Positions 52,471-62,030 of a stretch of DNA of 64,000 nt are shown one piece after another. The stretch is from Acidimicrobiia bacterium (GTDB lineage: Bacteria > Actinomycetota > Acidimicrobiia > Spongiisociales > ZC4RG35): assembly GCA_028285585.1 (NCBI GenBank), contig JANQOU010000002.1:124001-188000 (forward strand), in the 5' to 3' direction. The translations under genes were made by a program, and so were the position numbers. Each line of letters starts with the position of its first letter. Positions within the stretch are counted from its first letter, which is position 1. Below the pieces are notes generated by a model, which worked only from the letters and a program-made list of their open reading frames with translations, was not told the origin of the DNA and searched no databases.

Positions 52471-54755
52471 CGGGCCTCGTCGCATTCGGGCTGGTTCTCG
52501 GCCGGCTGGGAAGGCTGCTGGAGAGCGGCCCCGGCTTGCCTCGCTGGAACCTGATACTGGTGGCCTCCGCCTTTCTCGGAGCGATTGTCTGGTGGTTGCT
52601 GCGACAAACGACGATGAGGACCTGGCTGGCGACGACCACCTTCGTGGTGCTCGGGTTCGTTTTGTTCCTTCGAATCGCGGTGCCCACCGAGCTCATCGCC
52701 CTGGTGGTCCCCGGCCCCGAGACACTCGAGCCGCTGGGTGCTGTCATGGACCGAGCGCTCGCCTTGATCCGGCACGGAGTGCCGCCGGTCGACCCGACTC
52801 CGGGGATCATCGCGATCCTCGCCGTGGTCGCATGGGCCGTTGGCGCTCTCTACACCTGGGGATACACCACCGGGCCCGCCATGGCGATGGTGCTGCCGTC
52901 GATAGTCCTATATCTCCAGTTTGCGATCCTGGACCGCCTCCAAGCCGGCCTCGGATGGATGCTTGCCTCCGGGGGGATGCTCGCCATCGCCGCAATCGCG
53001 ATGGCTTTGGAACGACGACAAGAGTCGGGCCGGGCCCGTGATCTCGACGGACGGCCAAAACCGGCGCGGAGCACGGCGGCCAGCGCAGTCATGGCCTCAT
53101 TGGTGGCAGTCGTTGCCGTGATGACGGCGAACAACGCCGTGGGAACGGTGTCCGAATACGGGAACTTGCCTTGGCGAGGGGGCGGTGGAGACTTCGGGGT
53201 AGGCGGGAGCGGTGTCCGGCTCGACCCATTCGTCGATCTCCGCGCCGCTCTGATCGAACGTCAGAACGTGGAGATTCTCCAGGTGTACGTCGGCGAGCAG
53301 ACCCCCAACCTGGCACGCACGTACCTCAGGCTTCAGACTCTGGACAGCTTCAACGGCATCCGTTGGAGCACCACGGACCGAAGCGTCTTCAGGTACCAGA
53401 ACGGCCAGGCGATGGGGACCAGGTCTGCCTACTACCAAGGGACAACCACAGAGTGGGTGCACAAGGTGCTCAACACGGGGCTTCAAAGCGGTGTCGTGCC
53501 TGTCGGTGGCGTGCCCCTTGCCATGGAGCGCACCACCGAAGACAGTGCCATCCGGCCGGAGGACTTCCACTTCGGTGCCGACTCTTCCGTTTTCATCAGC
53601 CCCGACTTCAGCGACGGCCAGATCTATCAGGTGCGAGCGTTGCACGCGAACAGCAACGCCGACCTGGGGGCCCTGGCCACAGGCGCTGACGGAGAGCTGA
53701 GCGGAATTTTCGCCAACGCAGCTGAGCAGGGTCGCTTCGATCACCAGCCCTCCCCCGCCCCGAGCGACCTGACTCTCACCTCGGACGAACTCGACGCTTT
53801 CACACAGCTGCCCGCGGACATGCCCGCATCCATAGGCACGAGGGCTCGCTCGGTCACGGCAGGAGCGACCACGGACTTCGAGCGAGCCTGGATGTTGCAG
53901 CACTGGCTGAGGGACAGTGGCAGCTTCACCTACGACCTCGACGTCGCCGACGATCAGGACATCGAGTCCCTGGACGACTGGCTGAACGACCCTGCCCACG
54001 GCTCCTACCGACGCGGCTACTGCCAGCAATTCGCACTCTCCATGGCTGCGATGGCTCGCACAATGGACATCCCGAGCCGAGTGGTGATCGGATTCACCCC
54101 GGGAGACGTGAACGTGGCGTCCAACGGAGCGCGCTATGTGTCGATTCGCGACATCAATTACCACGCTTGGGTCGAAGTCTTCATCGATGGGTTCGGATGG
54201 GTTCAGTTCGATCCCACTCCTCGCGGTGAGACACAGCCCACGAGCATCACGGCCGGGTTCACACCGCAGGTGGAGACGGCTCAACCGGCGGTCGAGGCCC
54301 CGACATCCCCGGAGAGCCCGGGGTTCCTCGAGCCGGAACTACTCGACGAGCCGACCCCGATTACCCCCAGTGCAATCAACTGGTGGTTGCTGGCACCTGT
54401 AGTCGCGGGACTGCTGGTTCTCGCGGTTCCGCTGCTCAAAAGGGCAAGATTGCGACGTCGAGCCGCCCTCATCCGGGACGGTGACATAACAGCCCTCTGG
54501 GACGAGATCGTCGACCGGCTCGAGGACATTGGAGAGCCCGTGCCGGCAACCAAGACCCCTCTCGAGTTCGCTCGCGACAAAGACGACGCTTTGGTCCCGG
54601 TGGCTGTTGCCTACTCTGCCTCCGTCTACGGAGGGCGTGAGACAGCTGCTCGAGACAGCGACCTCTACGGAGTCGAGACCTGGTACGAGAGCCGATACGA
54701 GCGGTCGCGGCGTCTGTTGGCCGCGGTCAACCCAAGATCCCTCTGGCGGCGCTAG
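52446..54755 (+). CDS. TgpA-like transmembrane transglutaminase
   Basis: 769 residues from the ATG at 52446 (GAGGT 5 bases upstream); the frame is open from 51912 inside the DUF58 gene. Five to six N-terminal membrane helices, a DUF3488-like extracytoplasmic region, the transglutaminase core with Cys in RRGYCQQFALSMA, His in NYHAWVEVFIDG and Asp in QFDPTPRGE, a further membrane helix (WWLLAPVVAGLLVLAVPLL) and a cytoplasmic DUF4129-like tail. Third member of the classic moxR-DUF58-TgpA set; the substrate is unknown. Confidence 0.92.
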   Translation: MGRRFGQLAGLVAFGLVLGRLGRLLESGPGLPRWNLILVASAFLGAIVWWLLRQTTMRTWLATTTFVVLGFVLFLRIAVPTELIALVVPGPETLEPLGAVMDRALALIRHGVPPVDPTPGIIAILAVVAWAVGALYTWGYTTGPAMAMVLPSIVLYLQFAILDRLQAGLGWMLASGGMLAIAAIAMALERRQESGRARDLDGRPKPARSTAASAVMASLVAVVAVMTANNAVGTVSEYGNLPWRGGGGDFGVGGSGVRLDPFVDLRAALIERQNVEILQVYVGEQTPNLARTYLRLQTLDSFNGIRWSTTDRSVFRYQNGQAMGTRSAYYQGTTTEWVHKVLNTGLQSGVVPVGGVPLAMERTTEDSAIRPEDFHFGADSSVFISPDFSDGQIYQVRALHANSNADLGALATGADGELSGIFANAAEQGRFDHQPSPAPSDLTLTSDELDAFTQLPADMPASIGTRARSVTAGATTDFERAWMLQHWLRDSGSFTYDLDVADDQDIESLDDWLNDPAHGSYRRGYCQQFALSMAAMARTMDIPSRVVIGFTPGDVNVASNGARYVSIRDINYHAWVEVFIDGFGWVQFDPTPRGETQPTSITAGFTPQVETAQPAVEAPTSPESPGFLEPELLDEPTPITPSAINWWLLAPVVAGLLVLAVPLLKRARLRRRAALIRDGDITALWDEIVDRLEDIGEPVPATKTPLEFARDKDDALVPVAVAYSASVYGGRETAARDSDLYGVETWYESRYERSRRLLAAVNPRSLWRR

Positions 54756-55249
54756 CCCTCGGCGACTTGCCGCTCTTCGACGACGTCTTCCTCGACACGC
54801 TTGAGCATTGTGAGGAAACGGTCGCGATCCAGTTCGAAGTGAGTGACATCCTCTTCGACCTCACGGGTGATCTCGTCTATCGCCACGAAGAAGGCCAGCT
54901 GGCCCTGGCGCAGCGCATCCATGAGCTCTCCTTCATCGCTGGAGACCTTGAATATCGACTGCCCGTCGGTGACCAGTTTGACGTCGGCAAGATGCTCATC
55001 CATGCCACCTTCACGACGTAGGTAGTCCCAGGCTCGTCTGACCCGCTGGAGTGACATGCCGTTGTCGAGAAGGCTGCGAACGACTCTGAGCGCAACCAGG
55101 TCTCGGAAGCTGTAGAGACGGCGCACACCGGGACGGCCTCCGGAGTTTTGGACAGAGGGACTGACAAGCCCGACCCGATCCCAGTAACGCAACTGGTGGT
55201 GGGTGCAATGGCTTAGCCGGCAGGCTTGCTCGGCCGTGAATGCGTCCAC
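54752..55249 (-). CDS. MerR-family transcriptional regulator
   Basis: 165 residues from a GTG start with AAAGGA 5 bases upstream. The winged helix-turn-helix lies in FTAEQACRLSHCTHHQLRYW with RRLYSFRDLVALRVVRSLLD, followed by a dimerisation helix. The C-terminal part (VTDGQSIFKVSSDEGELMDA) lacks metal-binding cysteines, so it is not a metal sensor. Its 3' end overlaps the convergent transglutaminase by 4 bp. Confidence 0.88.
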   Translation of the reverse strand: MDAFTAEQACRLSHCTHHQLRYWDRVGLVSPSVQNSGGRPGVRRLYSFRDLVALRVVRSLLDNGMSLQRVRRAWDYLRREGGMDEHLADVKLVTDGQSIFKVSSDEGELMDALRQGQLAFFVAIDEITREVEEDVTHFELDRDRFLTMLKRVEEDVVEERQVAEG

Positions 55250-55272
55250 GTTGTCCTTTCTAAACCTTCAAC

Positions 55273-55361
55273 TCGGGCCCGCGGCAAGGGCCCGATCCAC
55301 TCCTCCGTCCCGGCCGTAGCGTTGAAACCACACCGGCAGGGGCCGGAACAATAGCGGTTTC
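55273..55361 (-). promoter_or_regulatory. structured DUF3040-merR intergenic region
   Basis: In the 145-bp gap, TCGGGCCC (55273-55280) and GGGCCCGA (55288-55295) form a perfect 8-bp hairpin with a 7-base loop, in the merR leader. A nested dyad lies upstream: GAAACC/GGTTTC (55324-55329, 55356-55361) around CCGGC/GCCGG (55333-55337, 55342-55346). They could end DUF3040 transcription or bind the MerR protein; no T-tract follows either hairpin. Confidence 0.4.
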
Positions 55362-55394
55362 GCGAGACCGAGGAGCAGCGAGGTTTAGGAGGTT

Positions 55395-55697
55395 CTACTC
55401 GGCTGGTTCTTCATCGGTGTCCGCTTGGTCCGAGAGAGCCCCCCGAACCCGCAAACCACTCACCAAAGAGGTGGCGGACGCCACGAGAATGCCGAACCCG
55501 AGCACTGCCACCCAGGTCGTGGAGACGTAGGCGATCACGATCACGAGGCCAAGGACAACGCCCAAGAGCGAGAGTCGGACACCTACGCGGGGCGGGCGCT
55601 CGATCCGCTTGACAGCCCGGGCCAGCTCCGGGTCTTCCTCGTAGAACTGTCGCTCTATCTCTTCGAGGATCTTCTGCTCGTTGTCATCTAGTGGCAT
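55395..55697 (-). CDS. DUF3040 membrane protein
   Basis: 100 residues. The DUF3040 N-terminus (LDDNEQKILEEIERQFYEED) is amphipathic and acidic, two membrane helices follow (LSLLGVVLGLVIVIAYV; WVAVLGFGILVASATSLV), and the tail is acidic. The family is actinobacterial and often encoded near dcw genes or dinB. Function unknown. It lies 67 bp after dinB in the same direction. Confidence 0.9.
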   Translation of the reverse strand: MPLDDNEQKILEEIERQFYEEDPELARAVKRIERPPRVGVRLSLLGVVLGLVIVIAYVSTTWVAVLGFGILVASATSLVSGLRVRGALSDQADTDEEPAE

Positions 55698-55764
55698 CGA
55701 ATCACCTGTCGCCCCGGAATCTCTCGGGCCCTTGCAAACAATACACCGGCTAGCGATTCAGTCA

Positions 55765-56943
55765 TCAAGGTTCTCGGGTCGCGTCCTCATCCGAGATCAG
55801 GCGCGCCGGTGCCACAGCCGAGTCCCCAAACCTGTCCCTGATGTCGCCGACGACATCATCCACCGCCTCCCACCCGGTCTCTTCACCCAACCCCAGTTGC
55901 GCCGGCGCCGACTCCGGACTCAGGCCGGAAGCCGCCAAGCCGATTAGCCGCACCGGCCGATCGGTGTCGAGTTCACCCAGAAGGGATCGGGCTATGGCGT
56001 AGATCTCGCGTTGCGCAGCGATAGGGGCGTCGACAGTCTTGGCTCTGGTGGGGGTCTCAAAGTCCTCGTACCGGAGTTTCACGGTGACTGTCCTGGCTCT
56101 CAACCCGGAGCGCCTGAGCCGGCCTGCCAATCGTTGCGAATGGGCAAGCACGGCGGTCTCCATCGTCTCACGACCTGTCAGATCCTGCTGATAGGTCTCT
56201 TCCACGGAAATCGACTTTGCCGCCTGATCCGGCTCGACCTCTCTGGGATCTTCGCCCCTAGCCAACTGCTGGAGGTGCGACGCGAGGGATCCTCCAAGAG
56301 CAGTCGCCAGCGTCGCCTCGGGAATCTCGGCGATCTCGCCGACTGTCGTCACACCGAGCCGGGCTAGCCCTGCGAGCGTGGCAGGCCCGACACCCCACAG
56401 CGCTTGGGCGGGCAGCGGCGTGAGGAACTCTTGCTGTTGTGAGCGAGGAACATGCCGGAGACCGTCGGGCTTGGCCGCTTCTGATGCGAGCTTCGCGACG
56501 AATTTGGTCGCGGCGATCCCGACCGACGCCGGGAGGTCCAACTGCTCCCGGATGGTCGATCTGATGCTCGTCCCGATCTCGAGTGGGTCGCCATAGTGGA
56601 GACGCAAGCTGGACACATCGAGAAAAGCCTCATCCAGGCTCACTCCCTCCACCATCGGCGTAAAGCCCCGAAAGATGCCGAACACCTCGGCTGAGATCTC
56701 CGAATACAGGGAGTGACGAGGAGGCACCACGACGAGGTGCGGGCAACGTCGGCGTGCGGTCCCGGTTGGCTGTGCGGATCTCACTCCGTACTCGCGTGCT
56801 TCGTAGGAGGCACTCGCGATGACGCCGCGGCGCCCGGTCCCTCCCACCGCTACGGGAAGGCCGCGCAAGCCGGGGTCGCTCAACCGCTCTACCTCGACGA
56901 AGAACGAGTCCATGTCGACGTGGAGAATCGGCTCGGACCACAT
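55765..56943 (-). CDS. dinB: DNA polymerase IV (Y-family)
   Basis: 392 residues. Catalytic motifs HVDMDSFFVEVE and GVSLDEAFLDV carry the acidic triad. The helix-hairpin-helix ALWGVGPATLAGLARLG and the little-finger segment TVTVKLRYEDFETPTRAKT are intact. It performs error-prone translesion synthesis. The C-terminus lacks an obvious beta-clamp motif of the QxxLF type, though LGLGEETGW could be a weak substitute. It is divergent from the phosphatase gene (51 bp). Confidence 0.94.
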   Translation of the reverse strand: MWSEPILHVDMDSFFVEVERLSDPGLRGLPVAVGGTGRRGVIASASYEAREYGVRSAQPTGTARRRCPHLVVVPPRHSLYSEISAEVFGIFRGFTPMVEGVSLDEAFLDVSSLRLHYGDPLEIGTSIRSTIREQLDLPASVGIAATKFVAKLASEAAKPDGLRHVPRSQQQEFLTPLPAQALWGVGPATLAGLARLGVTTVGEIAEIPEATLATALGGSLASHLQQLARGEDPREVEPDQAAKSISVEETYQQDLTGRETMETAVLAHSQRLAGRLRRSGLRARTVTVKLRYEDFETPTRAKTVDAPIAAQREIYAIARSLLGELDTDRPVRLIGLAASGLSPESAPAQLGLGEETGWEAVDDVVGDIRDRFGDSAVAPARLISDEDATREP

Positions 56944-56994
56944 ACCGCTGCGAAGTTACCCAGTGTTTGGGACGACAAGGGCCAAACTGGCGTC

Positions 56995-57666
56995 ATGGCT
57001 GCCCTGGTACATCTGGTCCGTCACGCGGAAGTGGACAATCCTGACCAACTGGTTGTCGGGTCGATGACCGGGTTTGGCCTTTCGCCCCACGGCCTCGAAC
57101 AGGCTCGTCGCGTCGGCCGCTACCTCGGTCCCCGACCTGTGGTGGCAATCTGGTCGTCTCCGCTCGAACGAGCTCTCCGAACAGCCGAGGAGATTGCCGC
57201 GCGTTCTTCAGTGCCGGTCAGAGTCGATGCCGGCCTCTCCGATTGGCTGCTCATCGAGCGTTGGAAGGGCCATCGGTGGCCCGATGTGTCAGACGCCTTC
57301 CCCGGCGAGCTGGAGACCTACCTCGACAAGCCAGGAGATGTCACGTTTGGTGACGAAACGCTGGATGCCTTGTCAGAGAGAGTTGCAGATGTGGCTCGAA
57401 GGCTGGACGCGGAGCATCCGCACGGCGATGTCGTGATCGTCTCCCATCAGGACGCCATTCAGGCGGGCAGGCTCCGGCTGCTTGGAGCGCCCATGACCGA
57501 CTTGCATCGCGACCAACTCGGGCACGGTGCCGTGGTCTCGATGCGCCCCGGCGACACGTGGAAGGTGGAGACGGTTTGGGAGCCAGGCGAGTCGCCGCGA
57601 TTCGGCGAGAGGTCGGATCTCCGATTGGTCCCCGACGACGACCCGACTCAACCAACTTCGGCTTGA
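56995..57666 (+). CDS. histidine phosphatase (phosphoglycerate mutase-like) family protein
   Basis: 223 residues from the ATG at 56995; the frame opens within dinB at 56713, without homology. The catalytic N-terminal motif is LVRHAEV (RHG/RHA type), with LSPHGLEQARRVGRYL, WSSPLERALRTAEEIA and VIVSHQDAIQA (second His). Members range from phosphoglycerate mutases to broad phosphatases; the substrate cannot be assigned. It is followed 25 bp later by a membrane-protein gene. Confidence 0.9.
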   Translation: MAALVHLVRHAEVDNPDQLVVGSMTGFGLSPHGLEQARRVGRYLGPRPVVAIWSSPLERALRTAEEIAARSSVPVRVDAGLSDWLLIERWKGHRWPDVSDAFPGELETYLDKPGDVTFGDETLDALSERVADVARRLDAEHPHGDVVIVSHQDAIQAGRLRLLGAPMTDLHRDQLGHGAVVSMRPGDTWKVETVWEPGESPRFGERSDLRLVPDDDPTQPTSA

Positions 57667-57691
57667 CCAGACCGGCTGGCAGACTTCGCAC

Positions 57692-58435
57692 GTGAAGTCG
57701 CCGCTCATAGTTTCTTCGACGCTGATAGCCGCCGTCGTCTGGCTGCTGGGACTCATCGCGGATCCGGCGCCCTTGGATGGCGTCTCCATCTTGCTCGTCG
57801 GCAGCGGTCTCGTGTCGATGGCAGCGGTTGCGACTGTCGGCATCGTCTTGTCTGGTGGCAGGTGGGCTCGCCGGTTCGCACTCATGACGCTGGCCTCGTG
57901 CCTGGCCGTGGCGGCGATCAGGCCGATCGATGCCTGGTGGGTCGCCGGTCTGGCCGCAACGGCTCTGGCCTCCGCCTCGCTGTACTTGCCGAGTGTCACA
58001 GATCGAGTGCGCAAGCTCCCATCTGCGGCAGGTCCCCCGCCTCGAGCGGTGATGGTGCCGCTGATGCTGATCTCGACCCCGTTTGTGATTGGCATCACGA
58101 ACAGCGATGGAGAGGCATGGGCGGCTGCTCTCGTCTCCATAAGTGCTCTGATAGCCGCCTTTTTGTATTCGAGAGCGGTCACCGGCAGCGTCGTGACTGT
58201 TCGACTTGCTTGGCCGGCTCTGGCGTTGGCGTTGTCGCCGTTCATCGGCCTCCCGGGGTCGCTGGCCTCTGCAGTTGCCGGAGTGGCAGTGGCCGTCGTC
58301 GCATGGCACCCGTCGGTGAGCCTCGCCGTCCATCCTTCAGTCGAAGCAGGGACCGGCTACTCGATTCCCCCAGAGTTGACACCGACTGAGATCCTCGACG
58401 CGGCACAATTGGACGACCGGGGCAAGCGGAAGTGA
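57692..58435 (+). CDS. polytopic membrane protein of unknown function
   Basis: 247 residues from the GTG at 57692 (open frame from 57527 inside the phosphatase gene). About seven or eight hydrophobic segments, short polar loops, and a cytoplasmic tail ending LDDRGKRK. No transporter or enzyme motif is recognised. The stop overlaps the next gene as GTGA. Confidence 0.7.
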   Translation: MKSPLIVSSTLIAAVVWLLGLIADPAPLDGVSILLVGSGLVSMAAVATVGIVLSGGRWARRFALMTLASCLAVAAIRPIDAWWVAGLAATALASASLYLPSVTDRVRKLPSAAGPPPRAVMVPLMLISTPFVIGITNSDGEAWAAALVSISALIAAFLYSRAVTGSVVTVRLAWPALALALSPFIGLPGSLASAVAGVAVAVVAWHPSVSLAVHPSVEAGTGYSIPPELTPTEILDAAQLDDRGKRK

Positions 58436-58692
58436 GGCGTCGCCGCCCCAACCCATGGATTGCCATACCTGCCTTGGCTTTGGGGGTGTTGGCCGGGGTG
58501 CTGGGATGGGTGGTCACCGACGTCAGCTGCCGCCAAGACGGAGCCGGGTGCAGCGGTTGGGCGGCACTCGTCTCCATCGTGTCCTTCTTGGGGGTGATGG
58601 TCGGGGTGACGCTGGTGCTCGTCCTGGTCTACCGGAGCCTCGCCGAGTGGAACGAGAGGGAAGGCCGGTCAGGCCCTGCTGAACACGAGTGA
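58432..58692 (+). CDS. small two-helix membrane protein of unknown function
   Basis: 86 residues from a GTG start coupled to the preceding gene. Two hydrophobic helices (IAIPALALGVLAGVLGWVV; VSIVSFLGVMVGVTLVLVLV) flank a loop with two cysteines (DVSCRQDGAGCSGW), positioned to form an extracytoplasmic disulfide. The 3' end overlaps the convergent fabF by 24 bp. Confidence 0.7.
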   Translation: MRRRRPNPWIAIPALALGVLAGVLGWVVTDVSCRQDGAGCSGWAALVSIVSFLGVMVGVTLVLVLVYRSLAEWNEREGRSGPAEHE

Positions 58693-59919
58693 CACGTTGT
58701 GCCCGCCAAACCCGAACGAGTTGGACATGACATGGTCGAACCTCGCCTCCCTGGCCTCGTTGGGCACATAGTCGAGATCGCAATCGGGGTCCGGAGTGTC
58801 GAGGTTGATGGTGGGCGGCAGCACCTGCTCGTCCAGGGCCTTCAGAGAGAACACGGCTTCAGCAGCTCCCGCGGCGCCCAGCAGGTGGCCGGTCATCGAC
58901 TTGGTGGATGAGACGGCAACATCTCGAGCGCTGTCACCGAGAGCAATGTGGATGGCAGCCGTCTCCGTCGAGTCGTTTGCCTCGGTGGAGGTCCCGTGGG
59001 CGTTGACATACCCGATGCTCCCGCCGTCAAGGCCTGCGTCATGGAGAGCGGCTTTCATCGCCCGGGCCGCCCCCATGCCGCCTGGTCTGGGCAGTGTTAT
59101 GTGGTAGGCATCGGCGGACATCCCATATCCTTTGATCTCACCGAACACCTCTGCCCCGCGTTCCTGAGCATGCTCGTATGACTCCAGGACAAGGGAAGCT
59201 CCACCCTCTCCCATGACAAACCCGTCTCGATCGAGGTCGAAGGGTCGTGAGGCGGCTTCGGGAGCATCGTTGCGGGTCGACATGGCTCGGGCTTGGCTGA
59301 ACGACGCGATGCCAAAACTCGTGATCGAGGCTTCGGCTCCGCCGGCAACCATCACATCGGCGGCACCCCTGCGGATGATCTCGGCGGCGTCACCGATAGC
59401 GTTCGCAGATGCAGAGCAGGCGGTTACGACACAAGAGACAGGTCCGGTGAGGTTCTGCTCGATCGACACCAGGCCGGCGCCCATGTTGGGGATGATCTTG
59501 GGGACCCCCGTTGGCGAAACCCGCCCCGGGCCGCGCTCGGAGAGTGTCTCTATCTCCTCGATGAAAGAGCCCATCCCCCCAAAGCCTGCTCCCACCATCA
59601 CCCCTGCTCGAGAAGCGGCTTCTTCGTCGTCCCTGAAGTCCAGGCCGGCCTGAGCAAGGGCCTGTCGCGCCGACACCACGAAGAACTCGAGAAATCGATC
59701 GAGACGCCTCGCCTCCTTCTTGTCGAAGTGCTCAGACGTGTCCCAGCCGTCAACTTCCGCGGCGATCCTCGTCTTGTATTCGGACGCGTCGAAGAGGGTT
59801 ATGCCAGAGACACCTGACAACCCTTTCTTCAGTGAAGCCCAGGTTGAATCGACGTCCTGCCCAAGAGGGGTGATAGCCCCCATCCCGGTGACGACGACTC
59901 GTCGTCGCTCGGACGACAT
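58669..59919 (-). CDS. fabF: 3-oxoacyl-ACP synthase II
   Basis: 416 residues. Catalytic Cys in VVTACSASANAIGD, His in NAHGTSTEAND and His in KSMTGHLLGAAGA; GMGAITPLGQD at the N-terminus and SNSFGFGGHN at the C-terminus. It elongates acyl-ACP by condensing with malonyl-ACP. Last gene of the fab cluster, 3 bp after acpP. Confidence 0.96.
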   Translation of the reverse strand: MSSERRRVVVTGMGAITPLGQDVDSTWASLKKGLSGVSGITLFDASEYKTRIAAEVDGWDTSEHFDKKEARRLDRFLEFFVVSARQALAQAGLDFRDDEEAASRAGVMVGAGFGGMGSFIEEIETLSERGPGRVSPTGVPKIIPNMGAGLVSIEQNLTGPVSCVVTACSASANAIGDAAEIIRRGAADVMVAGGAEASITSFGIASFSQARAMSTRNDAPEAASRPFDLDRDGFVMGEGGASLVLESYEHAQERGAEVFGEIKGYGMSADAYHITLPRPGGMGAARAMKAALHDAGLDGGSIGYVNAHGTSTEANDSTETAAIHIALGDSARDVAVSSTKSMTGHLLGAAGAAEAVFSLKALDEQVLPPTINLDTPDPDCDLDYVPNEAREARFDHVMSNSFGFGGHNVSLVFSRA

Positions 59920-59922
59920 CGG

Positions 59923-60168
59923 TCAGCCTCCGAGCTTGCCCTGGACCAGATCGATTGCCTGACCAACCGTGACGATGGACTCGGCCTCTTCGTCTGGGAT
60001 CTTCACGTCGAACTCGTCCTCGAGTGCCATGAGAAGCTCAACGACGCCGAGGCTGTCAACATCGAGGTCCTCCTCGAAGTGCGCCTCGTCTTTGATCTTG
60101 TCCTGCTCGAGGCCGAGCTCGGAGACCAAGACGCCTGTGAGGCGCTCTGCGATTTCGTTTCTGTCCAT
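59923..60168 (-). CDS. acpP: acyl carrier protein
   Basis: 81 residues, acidic, with the phosphopantetheine Ser in DVDSLGVVELLMALE. Four-helix ACP length and spacing are normal. It carries growing fatty acyl chains for the neighbouring Fab enzymes. It lies between fabG (30 bp) and fabF (3 bp), the standard position. Confidence 0.96.
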   Translation of the reverse strand: MDRNEIAERLTGVLVSELGLEQDKIKDEAHFEEDLDVDSLGVVELLMALEDEFDVKIPDEEAESIVTVGQAIDLVQGKLGG

Positions 60169-60198
60169 TGTTTCTCCTGTTTGTTTGGTCGGTGGAAT

Positions 60199-60948
60199 CT
60201 ACAAGGCGATGCCACCATCGACGGCTATCACCTGGCCGGTGATGTATGAGGCCTGCTCCGAGGCAAGGAAGGCAACCAGTGCGGCCACTTCATCCGGTGT
60301 CCCGAACCTTCCCAAAGTGATCGAGTCCGAGGCAGCGTCCTTCACGTCTTCACCGAGCGCGTCGGTCATGTCAGTCGTGATGAAACCCGGTGCCACCACG
60401 TTGGCTGTGATTCCTCGCGACCCCACCTCCTTGGCGATGGACTTGGTGAAGCCGATCATCCCCGCTTTGGAGGCCGCGTAGTTCGCCTGACCGGCGTTGC
60501 CGGTGATCCCGGCGACGGATGCAATCGACACCACTCTCCCCCACCGCTCCCGAAGCATGGGCCGGAGCGCGGCGCGAGTGCACAGGTACGTCGAGCGCAG
60601 GTTGGTCGCCACGACATCATCGAACTCCTGTGGGCTCATGCGAAGGAGCAGATTGTCACTGGTGACACCCGCGTTGTTGACCAGGACGGTCACCGGCCCC
60701 AACTTCTCAGTCACGACTGAGAACAAATCATCGACCTGCGACTCGTCGGCAACGTCTGCCTTGACTGCCAACGCCCTGCCACCGGCGCTCTCGATGTCGC
60801 TGACGACGGAGTTGGCCGCCTCTTCGTTGCTTGCGTAGTTCACCGCGACGGCATTGCCTGCCGCAGCAAGTTGCAACGCCATCGCTCGCCCCAAGCCTCT
60901 GCTGGCGCCTGTGACGAGTGCAACTCTGCCTTCGATCACCTCACTCAC
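60199..60948 (-). CDS. fabG: 3-oxoacyl-ACP reductase
   Basis: 249 residues, short-chain dehydrogenase. NADP-binding VTGASRGLGRAMALQLA, NNAGVTSDNLL, catalytic Ser in SIASVAGITGNAGQ and Tyr/Lys in ANYAASKAGMIG. It reduces 3-oxoacyl-ACP. The start overlaps the fabH stop by 4 bp. Its presence between fabH and acpP resembles the proteobacterial and Firmicute order more than mycobacteria. Confidence 0.95.
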   Translation of the reverse strand: MSEVIEGRVALVTGASRGLGRAMALQLAAAGNAVAVNYASNEEAANSVVSDIESAGGRALAVKADVADESQVDDLFSVVTEKLGPVTVLVNNAGVTSDNLLLRMSPQEFDDVVATNLRSTYLCTRAALRPMLRERWGRVVSIASVAGITGNAGQANYAASKAGMIGFTKSIAKEVGSRGITANVVAPGFITTDMTDALGEDVKDAASDSITLGRFGTPDEVAALVAFLASEQASYITGQVIAVDGGIAL

Positions 60949-62030
60949 GCCATCTTCTCCGGCAAGCCGAAGAAGTCGAAGTTCGGCTGAAGCAAGTCCA
61001 TCGTCGTGAGATCCGTTGGCGGAAGCTGAGCGTCACTCTCGGCGATGGGCTCGATCCGCTTGCCCCAGCGGTAAACAGCCGACCCCCAAGTGAGCCCGCC
61101 ACCGAAGGCAGCGAACACGATCAGAGAACCCGGCTGGATGCGACCTTGCTCGAGCGCCTCGGTCAATGCGACAGGGATGGTCGCTGCCGAAGTGTTGCCG
61201 TAAGAGTGGATGTTGACGAAGACCTTGCCTTCGTCCAGGCCAAGCCGCCGCGCGGTGGCGTCGATGATCCTCACATTGGCCTGGTGGGGGATGAGCAGAT
61301 CCACCTCTTCGAGGGCGATGCCGGCTTTCTCCAAGGAGATCGTTGACGACTCGCCCATCTTGGTGACGGCGCGTTTGAAGACCTCCTGGCCTTCCATCGA
61401 GATGCCGCACATCTGTGGGTCAGGGTGCGTCCGGTCACCGTGTGAGCCGTCAACTGGAACCTCGAGAATGTGGCCGACTGATCCGTCGATGCCCAGGTCC
61501 GAGGCGAGGAGACCGGCATCGTCCTCCGTGGCTTCGAGGACCACGGCTCCTGCTCCATCACCGAAGAGAACACACGTGTTCCGGTCGGTGAAATCCATGA
61601 TGTAGTGGAGTTTCTCGGTGCCGACGATCAAGACCGTCTCGTACCCGCCGCTGCTGATCATGCTCGTGCCGGTGACGAGCCCGTAGACAAATCCAGAGCA
61701 GGCTGCGTTGATGTCCATCGCAGCCGCGTTCCATGCCTCCAGGTGCTTCTGGACCAGCGAGGCCGTGGCAGGGATGATCGAATCTCCTGAACAGGTGGCG
61801 ACAAGGATCAGATCCACGTCTTCAGCCGTTTTGCCCGCCGCGGCAAGGGCCCGCTTGGCAGCCACCGCACCAAGCTCAGAAGCCTCCACGTGGCTGATAC
61901 GACGCTCTTTGATGCCCGTCCTCGACGTGATCCACTCGTCAGAGGTGTCGACAAGCTGCTCGAGATCGTGGTTCGACAGCACGTTGGGGGGCATGCACTT
62001 GCCCCATCCTGTGATTTCAGCGTTCCTCAT
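60945..62030 (-). CDS. fabH: 3-oxoacyl-ACP synthase III
   Basis: 361 residues. Catalytic Cys in DINAACSGFVYGL, His in LIPHQANVRII and Asn in SYGNTSAATIP. SDEWITSRTGIKERRI is the typical N-terminal motif. It starts fatty-acid synthesis from acyl-CoA and malonyl-ACP. It is slightly longer than usual (about 320-335) because of a 30-residue C-terminal extension. It overlaps fabD by 14 bp and fabG by 4 bp. Confidence 0.95.
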   Translation of the reverse strand: MRNAEITGWGKCMPPNVLSNHDLEQLVDTSDEWITSRTGIKERRISHVEASELGAVAAKRALAAAGKTAEDVDLILVATCSGDSIIPATASLVQKHLEAWNAAAMDINAACSGFVYGLVTGTSMISSGGYETVLIVGTEKLHYIMDFTDRNTCVLFGDGAGAVVLEATEDDAGLLASDLGIDGSVGHILEVPVDGSHGDRTHPDPQMCGISMEGQEVFKRAVTKMGESSTISLEKAGIALEEVDLLIPHQANVRIIDATARRLGLDEGKVFVNIHSYGNTSAATIPVALTEALEQGRIQPGSLIVFAAFGGGLTWGSAVYRWGKRIEPIAESDAQLPPTDLTTMDLLQPNFDFFGLPEKMA

